NCBI GenBank assembly: GCA_032358165.1
Contig: JAALGY010000041.1
Span: 2,666,001-2,730,000 of the forward strand
Direction of reading: 5' to 3'
Source: Diplosphaera chodatii
Taxonomy: Eukaryota > Chlorophyta > Trebouxiophyceae > Prasiolales > Stichococcaceae
Length of the DNA stretch: 64,000 bases
Below the pieces are notes generated by a model. It saw only the letters and a program-made list of their open reading frames with translations. It did not search any database and had not been told where the DNA came from. Both the position numbers and the translations under genes were made by a program. Below are positions 56,587 through 64,000 of this stretch, piece by piece. Every line of letters starts with the position of its first letter. The stretch's first letter is position 1.

Positions 56587-59500
56587 TCACATCGTCAGCT
56601 GGGCGTACATAGAGTTGTCGTCCAGTGTGTCCTGTGCCTGCAGACGGCGACACACATCGTCACTACTTGCATTGCTAAGCACTTGGTTTCTGTTGGCGCA
56701 CCTAATGGCAGTGCATGCCCCTAGTTCCGTACTCTGACAGTTTGCCTGTCGGCTGCCTCCCACTTGCGCAGCATCAGAAAGCACCCAACTGGACTCTCCC
56801 TGCTGCTGGCGGCACACCGCACAGGGAGATGGCGCACCCAACATCACTTTGCGAGGTAAAACACGGTATGCGGCATGCTCTGACCAACTGTAAGGCTGCA
56901 CCTCATGTGCCTGCTGCGGCAGCGACTGTGGCGGCGGCGAATACACCTCAGTGCCGCCGGCTGCTTCAGCCGGTTCCGCTGCAGGGCCGCCAGCTGCATC
57001 TGCTACAGGGGCTGCCGCCAGCACCTCCGCCGGCTGCTGCACTTGCTTGGCCTCCAACCTGCAGTCGGCACGACCAGCTGTTCATTCATCACGCTGGCAG
57101 GGCAGGTCACACTGCAGCTATATCTGGCAAGTAAACAAACCCATCAGCAGGGTCTCTGATGCATGTGACAGCCTTGCTCCAAGTGGCACAGCAGCAGCAG
57201 TGACGTAAGTCGGTGCACCACTGCATGTGCACCCGGGCCCTCTCAAGGGCTGCAAATTCCGCTTGTTCACAAAAAGCAGGAGCGCTGTATCAAAATGACC
57301 GTACCGCTGCTTGTAGGCGGCCAGCTCGGCATGGTACCGCTCCTTGTCCGCTTCGGACAGCGCAACGTAGGGCGCCTTTTCTGCCTCCGTCGCCGTCTGC
57401 CACATCTCCCCCACTGCAGGGTGGATACACGTACACATCGCATCTTGCTACAGTGACTGACACGCATGTGCTTGGGCAGACGGCAAGTTCTGTTGGGGAG
57501 ATGTGCACCCTTTTTGGTGATGTCGATGTGGCCCATGTCGGGGTGCGCCGCCTTGGCGCGCGGCCGCGCGTCCACGCTGAAGTAGTTGAACGGCAGCTGC
57601 GGGCGCAGCAGGTGACCATCTCAGCACTGGCAGGAAACAGTGTTTGTGCAGGGAGCAGTCTGCGCTTTTGGTGCGTCATACTGCATAGCAAGCGTATGGC
57701 CTGTCTCACAACTGAAAATCCGCTTGAAGCGCGAACTGTTGGGCAGGGGTAGACAAAGTGGTTACAGGACCCTAACCCAAATTTCGTCAGGACTGTGCTA
57801 TGCTGGGGATGCCGGACCTTGTTGGGTTTGGGCTCCTCGGGGTCGCGGGAGCGCTTGGGGCGGCCGGGGCCCCTCTTCGGCAGCTCGGCCGGCGTGATCG
57901 GCGGCGCGGCCGGTGCCGCAGCCACTGCCACCAGCGCAGTGCCTGCTTGCAGCATGCTTTCGTCGCGACTGCTGCCATACTTCTTTACCAAACGATGGCA
58001 TTCCAGTGGACACATCACACGAAGTTGGCTGCAGGGCTGTTGACTGCTTGCCTCTGCAACAGATATTGGGCCATGAGCCAGGCGACCGCTATGCAGCTTG
58101 ATCGTATAAAAGCGTCTTTCAGCTGCCAGTCGCACACAATACACACGAGATCAGGGCCGACGATTATCAAGCACCTGGTGTGACTGCGACGGGCTGCGCA
58201 GCAGGCGCCGCGGGCGTCACTGCAGGCCGTGGCTGCAGCTGCGGAAGCGGCAGCGGCAGCTGCGCCGGCTGCGGGAGCATCTGCTGCCGCGTCTCCGGCT
58301 GGTAGTACAGCAGCCCTGCACCCCAGAGTATGCACCCAGCTTGTGTGAAGGTGTTCAATAGCTGATAATCTCACAAGATCTCGCTGGCAATATGGAGGTG
58401 CAGCGATGGCTGGCTCTCGGACTGTCACCGCTTGCGTGCCTCAGCTGATGTGCAGACAGTCAAGGCCACGCCCCTGGTCGCTCGCCATCAGACGAGCCCG
58501 AGCAAGTGCACCGTCAATGTTGCTGCCGACACACGGCGCAACGAGGCGCTGCCTGCCCACCTCTGAACTCCTGGCCGCCGACGGAGACGGTGCAGAAGTA
58601 GCCCGCATCCATGCGGGCATCGATGCGCACAGAGCCCTGCGCCCCCACCGCCGGCCGCACCGCCGGCGCCTGCCCTGTAGCGCATGAGCAACACATCAAT
58701 GCGCAGTGGTGGCATTGCCAGGCCAGATGCTGAGAAGTGTCTGCAGCGTACTTCGGCATCATGTTCAAATGTGAGCTTCAGGCTCCTACATCAGCATCGT
58801 GCAGCAGTTCTGATAGTGGCCCACAGTGACCAGGCACCGTTCGACTGTCGCCAGTATGCGCCGCACCCACCTGTGGCATAGGCCACCAGCGGCGGCGTGG
58901 AGGCCGGGACCAGCACGCTGGCAGGCGCAGCCAGCGCGGCGCCAGCCGGCGGCGTGGCCGCGGCAGCCGGCGCGGCAGCGGCGGCGGCGGCGGGCATGGC
59001 CGCTGCAGGCGGCAGTGTCCGCGGCCGCTTGCTTGCGGGCTCCTGCCTGCTTGGCGAGGCGCCGTTCGCTGCACCCATCGGCGAGCCCTGCACGGTGCAC
59101 TGGACCCGTCAAGCTGATGGGCTCGCCTGCTCCAGGGTGCAGTTGTGTGCAGCACAAAGCAGGCTGTCAGGTATCTGCGAGTGCAGAACTGCAGTGGCTA
59201 TCAAGCGGATTCTGGCAGCTGGGTGTGGCGACGGCACTCTGGCGGCATGGTGCTGGAAGAGCTGTCACCCGTGTGGCTTCGACGGGCGGCTCGATGCGCG
59301 GCCCCGCGCGCCGGAAGAAGTACACCTGCAGGCAGCCGCCAGCTGCATTGAAGGCCAGCAACGGCAGCCGAGTCGGATCACCCTCCACCACCCTCCCTGC
59401 CGCAGGCGCAGCAGCACGGCACGCCAGCCCCAAACCAAGGCTGCAGTGCTGAAAAGACATGAGAGTTATTTCCGATTGCCACCTCGTTTTGCAGACTGGA

Positions 59501-60541
59501 CCCCTGCCACACCTGCTCAAAGTCCCACAGCAGCTGCGCGTACGCCCGCCGCAGCACGTACGACGCCGCGGTGAGCGTGTCGGGGAAGCCAAAGGGCTTG
59601 GCGGCATCCTGCAGAGGATGCATGGCGTCAACTCAAGAACAGCACACAGCTGCACGCACGGGCTGCATTCCTACGGCATCGGCACCAGCTGGATGGCCCA
59701 CGACTGAGCTCCGGCGCAATCCCACCGTCTGAGGTCGATATATGGTAGCAACGAGGCACTCACCCGCCACAGCTTTCGCAGGATGACGCTCTCGCAGCCG
59801 CCGAGCGCCGTGACGCTGCAGTACAGCACGTGCAGGTCCAGCTGCCGGCCGCCCACCTTGGGCACCTGCGTGGCTGATATGCGCGCTGTCAGCCAGTCCC
59901 AGCTGTAGCAAAACACCGTCGGGTGAACATATGCTTGAACGCTGCTGCCGTGTGCAGCACTTGATATGATGGGCGCTGATCTGAACCTATTGCCAAGTGG
60001 ACCTGCTGGCGTCGCGCACCTTCTCAGTGATGTTCAGCGCCGTGCGCAGGTGTATCAGCGCCGAGTGGAACAGCTCAGCGTCTGCCACCACCTGCAGGCA
60101 TCGATCAAATGTAACGGCCCACAGATAATCAGGCGTCAGCTAACCTCCGCACCCTGACCCTGCTGCACTGTGATCTAGGGTTCGGCACCAGAGATCTCAT
60201 GGCACAGTGCTGGCTGTCCTGCCCACCTGCTCCTGGGTGGCGATCGGCACGGGGTAGTGCGGCACCGGCGGCCGCGCGATCAGCGGGTGCGCGAGCGGCA
60301 GGGGCAACTGCTGCGGGCGCGGCTGCGGCTGCGGCGCCGGTGCCGGCCGGACTGCCGTCGCCGGCAGCGGCAGCTGCTGCTGGGCCGCCGGCTGCAGCGG
60401 CAGCACCTGCAGGCCCGGCTGCTGCGGCGGCGGCTGCTGCGCGGCGCTCTGCGCCGGCGGCAGCAGCTGCAGCGGCAGCGGCGACGGCGGACCTGCCGGC
60501 TGCGCAGTCCGGGTGCCTGAGCGCTGCAGATTCAGGCACAT
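56587..60541 (-). CDS. ARID and HMG-box DNA-binding protein
   Basis: The start MCLNLQRSGTRTAQPAG (ATG 60539-60541) opens a Pro/Gln-rich N-terminus. The ARID domain spans several exons: DAELFHSALIHLRTALNITE (about 60060), VPKVGGRQLDLHVLYCSVTA then GGCESVILRKLW (about 59770-59860), and FGFPDTLTAASYVLRRAYAQ then LLWDFEQVW (about 59520-59600). A middle module, IDARMDAGYFCTVSVGGQEF joined to GLLYYQPE (58575-58325), matches the conserved segment between ARID and HMG box in plant ARID-HMG proteins. An AT-hook-like RGPGRPKRSRD lies near 57860. The HMG box is LPFNYFSVDARPRAKAA (57570) plus GEMWQTATEAEKAPYVALSE and KERYHAELAAYK (57310-57420). The last exon ends DTLDDNSMYAQLTM at 56587. Plant relatives (HMGB9/15 type) bind AT-rich DNA and act in transcription and chromatin. 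Confidence 0.88.
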
Positions 60542-60755
60542 GAATCGTCAACGAAACAGGCTGCTGGCGCATGGCCCGACAGGAGCAGGGTCACAGGCTG
60601 CCCAAGTTGATCCAGGGCAACAACATGAGGGTAGGGTTCTTGCGGATCGATCTTAGAACCGCGGCTTTCCCCTGACAGCGGTGGCGCCGATTTCCGGCAT
60701 TGGACCCACCTCAGTCTATGCCTGACGTTTGATTGGCCAGGTCACAGTCTGAGGA

Positions 60756-61618
60756 CTATTGCACCGCCGAGACAAGGCCCTGAGCGCCGTTCACCTCTGG
60801 AGTGGCCGCAGCTGGAGCTGGGGCCGGCTCGGCAGCGGCGGTGTCCGGCACCGGGGCCGCAGCTGTCACCGCCGCCATGCAGTCAGCTGCCGGGCTGCCG
60901 TAGCCCCTGCAGACCTTGTACCTGATGGTTCCTGTACAGCACGTTCGCAGGGCTCGATCAGCTTGGCCAGGTGCAGGAGCACAGCAAATCTCTGGCCAAC
61001 CTTGGGATGCCAGCAAACTGGACCCGCCCTTTTGCAACGACACCCTTGCAGACTTGTTCGCGGGTGCACAAGACTGCACATTACATCCACTTGGCCGAAG
61101 GACACGTGTGAAGCAACTGCAAAGACGGATCTTGCGTGTTGTTACCTGCCTACGAAACCGTCAGAATCCAGCCGGCAAGTGCGTCAGCCGAGCATGCGAG
61201 TCGCAGTCAGGTGACGGCCGACACGCCATGTGCTGCTTCGCGGCCAGATGCGGAGCTGTTGCGGCTGCGTGCGGCACCGGACGGGTTGTGACCCCCGCAG
61301 CGATCGAAATGCTGCACCGGCAGAATCCAGCGGGGGTGCAAGCCTCGTGCCTTCTGCACCCTGACAACCCCCGCAATTGAGTCTGTTGGGACAACGCCAG
61401 GAGGCCAGGTACGCACACTGCTAGTCATCTTATGCCAACATCCGTGTTCTTCGCTGATCAGCTGTACTGCTGTGCTCACTGCAGCGCTGACTGGCTAACA
61501 TCGAAAGAGTTGCAAACACAGGAGCGGCGGTGTGCATGCAATGGACCTGCAGTGCGTTGCCTGGCTGATCTGAACACGCACTGATCAGCGCTGAACTTGG
61601 TAATGATAGGTCAGCCAT
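60756..61618 (-). CDS. Short hypothetical protein, spliced
   Basis: Weakly supported minus-strand gene. A candidate first exon starts MADLSLPSSALISACSDQ (ATG 61616-61618). A second follows a good acceptor near 61461 and reads LISEEHGCWHKMTSS. Another, after CCAACAG near 61390, reads DSIAGVVRVQKARGLHPRW. Further downstream QRFAVLLHLAKLIEPCER (about 60975) is a plausible helix. The last exon, after CTGCAG near 60910, reads GYGSPAADCMAAVTAAAPVP and ends AQGLVSAVQ at 60756. The middle joins were not phased. No family was recognised. The first ATG lies 148 bases from the start of the divergent glycosyltransferase gene. Confidence 0.35.
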
Positions 61619-61765
61619 GGACAGACAGGCTATCTGCGACGCTGATCCACTGCAATGTCAGGCTGGTGCACCGCTGGATCACACTCGCTCAGGTGGGGTG
61701 GTTCTATTCTGTTGGGCATGTAGGCGCAACAGTGTATTCCCCTGGTCAAGTGCAACAGTGCTGTG

Positions 61766-62126
61766 ATGCAGCTGTCGTCCGTGAAAGCATTCTGCTGGGA
61801 TCACTGCCCGCAGTTCCAGAGCGCGGCCATCGCCACGCTGCTTGCTGCGGGGTGGATCTGGTCGGGCGCCGTGAGGCTGCGGGAGCTGCGGCGCGTTCAG
61901 GCAGCAGCGCGGAACAGATTACTGCAAGCAGCGGCAGGAGCAGGTGGCAAGGAGGCCTCTGTTCACGGCGGCGCTGTAGTCTCAGCAGATGTACCGCCGC
62001 TGCCGCAGCCACCACTGATGCCCGCGACGCTTGCGTCACAAATCCGGCAAGTCAGCAGGAGAGGCAGCCACGGCAGCCTCGCAGCACAACAGCAGTCCAC
62101 GGCCGCTGGCAGCGGCGTGGTCCTTT

Positions 62127-62164
<38 letters not shown>

Positions 62165-64000
62165 CATGGTCAGGATCAACATCCTGCAGCGTGGCCAGCT
62201 GTGTCCGTTGTCCTCCCTGTCAAGGGGCAGCGCCCCCACAGCAGCGATGCGTGGGCGTCGCAGCTCGCACTGCACTACGGTGCGGCTCCATACATCCGGC
62301 CAACCCGAACTGTTGCTTGGTGGCATACGATGCTGAAGGCGACATTATTGGAAGTTGACGGCAGCTAATAAACAGTGCAGTATCGCCGCCTGATCATGGT
62401 GTGCACTGCATCCTCCCAGACGGCCCGCTGGAGTATCTGTTCGTGGCGGACGATGCTGCGGATCCGGCGTGCGCTGCGCTGCGTGCACTGTTTCTGCAGC
62501 ACGAGGGTGCCAGCGCCCGCGTCGTGTTGGCGCCGCACGCGCGGCAGACCAGCCAGAAGATTCAAAAGTGAGCGGCACATGATATCAGCTCTGCTGGTCG
62601 GAGCTGCTTTAGTATATGGGCTGAGAACAGGACTGATCCCATACCGAGGTTTCCCTCAGACCTCGCAATTGCACAGTCATCGCAGCGGCTCTCCTTTCCT
62701 TGCATACAGCATTTTGGCGGGCGTGGAAGCGGCTGGCAAGGCGGCAGAGTACATCCTGTGCCTCGATGACGACATCGTGCTGCACCCTGGGGCACTCGAA
62801 GAGCTGATCGCGGGCCTCGCAGCCGATGACAGCTGCTTCATGGCAACAGGCGAGGAAGCCATTCTACGTACTCAGGCTGGCCTGCATGCGCTGAGGCGTG
62901 CGCCACAGTATGCCATGGCATCTTTAACACTGCACTGCAACAGTATGAAGCATGTATCAACCATACATCTCGTGGTGTAGCGGTGAGAGTTTTCACCAGC
63001 ATCGTCACTACCTATGTCTCCAGGGTACCCCTTCGACGTGCCGCCTGCTGGCGCTGGCATGCTCACGCATTGCATGCTGGCGTACCACCTGCCGCTGCTG
63101 ATCGCCTTCTCCATAAGGTGCCTGCTTCAACCACATGGCATCGCTTGTGCACACTGCCAAACCACCAGACAATAGCTGTGGAACAATGCAACGCCTGTTT
63201 GGTTGGCCATGATTGCGAAAACCCCCACACGGCAACCTGCCGGGGTGCAGGCAGCGAACCAGCTTTGTGTGGGGCGGCTGCATGCTGTTTCCCGCGGACG
63301 CACTTCGATCCGGCGCGCACGGCATCCTCCAGGTAGTCGACAGGGCAAGCCAGCAAATGACCTGTACCATGTGAAAGACCATCGTCGATTGCAGGGCTGC
63401 ACAGCCTACCAGCGCAGCTGTTTGATATGACTCGCGCATGCATCATATACTGGCAGCTTTGTTGCTGAAATCGCATGTCTGCAGGTATGACGCAGTCGTT
63501 GCCGTGCGGGAAGCTGCCTCTGACAGTGCGGTCACACAATATCACCTTCTCACGCGCAGGCGTGGGCCGAGGGCGGCTACTCAGACGACCTGATCGTTGC
63601 GGCAAAGTGCGGAGAGGCTGGGCTGCGGGTCCTGTGTCCGTCCTCGGCAGTCTTCCGCCAGACGCTGGTAAGCGCCGGCAGTCACCTGTAATCTGACAAG
63701 TGCATATGGGTGGCGTTCGTAGGCTGGACAGCAACTCTGCTGCATGTGAAAGCGGCAACCCCGACGCCAGTGCTAGCAGCCTGACAGGCTTGGGACCTGT
63801 GCGTGCACTGCTGACAGCCGGCCAGGCATCTTGAACAGCTGCTATGTGCGCTCTGGTGCGTCAGGCGGCGGGCCCGCCGTTCGCGACCTACTGGAACTAC
63901 CTGCGGCGGCAGCTGTTCGTGATGGACACCTATGCGTCGGCGCACAACCGGCGGGTGAACCACACCATGCTGGCGCTGCACGCGTACCTGTCCTGGGCCG
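61766..64000 (+). CDS. GT21-like glycosyltransferase (ceramide glucosyltransferase type), truncated by the window edge
   Basis: The start MQLSSVKAFCWDHCPQFQ at 61766 leads into a membrane segment, AAIATLLAAGWIW. An Ala/Gln-rich linker includes a run of 12 Ala. The GT-A core starts at AWPAVSVVLPVKG (about 62185). Later exons give EYLFVADDAADPACAALRAL, AEYILCLDDDIVLHPGALEE (about 62750), YPFDVPPAGAGMLTH (about 63030), FVWGGCMLFPADALR (about 63265) and AEGGYSDDLIVAAKCGEAGL (about 63570). The final readable exon has PPFATYWNYLRRQLFVMDTY (about 63870). VLPVKG, the DDD metal site and GGYSDDL match the conserved D1/D2/D3 motifs of ceramide glucosyltransferases. The usual (Q/R)XXRW motif seems replaced by LRRQLF. 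Family members make glucosylceramide at ER/Golgi membranes. The 3' end lies outside the window. Confidence 0.75.
62129..62164 (+). repeat. GCA microsatellite coding polyalanine
   Basis: Eleven GCA codons plus GCC, in frame in the glycosyltransferase gene, encode 12 Ala between VVLS and HGQD. It is the same CAG/GCA repeat class as the polyglutamine tract at 50855, read in another frame. Confidence 0.85.

Noticed and set aside
61157..61335. Two copies of CAGAATCCAGC about 160 bases apart
   Set aside because: Only about eleven bases are shared and flanks do not match, so this is within chance for the region.

Overview
The window is nuclear DNA of a green alga, most likely a trebouxiophyte (Chlorella or Trebouxia-like). 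The evidence is a GC-rich, densely genic sequence with many short spliceosomal introns (GT donors often GTGAGC or GTGCGT, acceptors usually TGCAG). The genes include plant-lineage plastid proteins (GUN4, ascorbate peroxidase, Deg5-like protease, YbeY-HAD), a plant-type EHD protein with an N-terminal EF-hand region, an ARID-HMG protein, TGTAA-type 3' signals and TTTAGGG-type telomeric motifs. The genus cannot be read from the sequence. All gene models are spliced by eye, so outer coordinates are better supported than individual exon edges.

Layout from left to right: FHA/P-loop kinase/HIT/zinc-finger DNA end-processing protein (+, 348-4268); LEA-like membrane protein (-, 4779-6564); coiled-coil protein (-, 7056-9444); two-EF-hand protein (+, 9861-10265); TOPORS-like RING E3 (-, 10680-12920); protein with a Pro/Gly/Tyr/Gln-rich tail (+, 13390-14698); HSBP1 (-, 14995-15488); EHD GTPase (+, 16196-19887); COX19 (-, 20295-about 20800); ascorbate peroxidase (-, 21472-23934); GUN4 (+, 24223-25668); DP subunit of E2F/DP (-, 26123-30011); Deg5-like protease (+, 30551-32062); YbeY-HAD (+, 32436-35551); degenerate receiver-domain membrane protein (+, 36020-38670); a giant SHPRH-like SNF2/RING protein (+, 39671-54400); proline-rich secreted wall-type protein (-, 54978-55952); ARID-HMG-box protein (-, 56587-60541); short hypothetical gene (-, 60756-61618); GT21-like glycosyltransferase (+, 61766 to the window edge).

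There is no operon logic. Genes alternate strands in divergent and convergent pairs with 150-700 bp between starts. Two themes recur. One is genome maintenance and chromatin (FHA-kinase-HIT protein, TOPORS, DP, SHPRH, ARID-HMG). The other is plastid and stress biology (APX, GUN4, Deg5, YbeY, HSBP1). APX and GUN4 share a 288-bp divergent promoter carrying a TGACGTCA palindrome.

The most distinctive items are the FHA + kinase + HIT + zinc-finger architecture, a receiver-like domain lacking its phospho-acceptor and joined to a membrane segment, a DP protein with long extensions at both ends, a SHPRH homologue ending in a SUMO-interaction-like motif, and a telomere-repeat tract that forms the splice donor of one SHPRH intron. 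No rRNA, tRNA, CRISPR array, transposase or viral gene was found.
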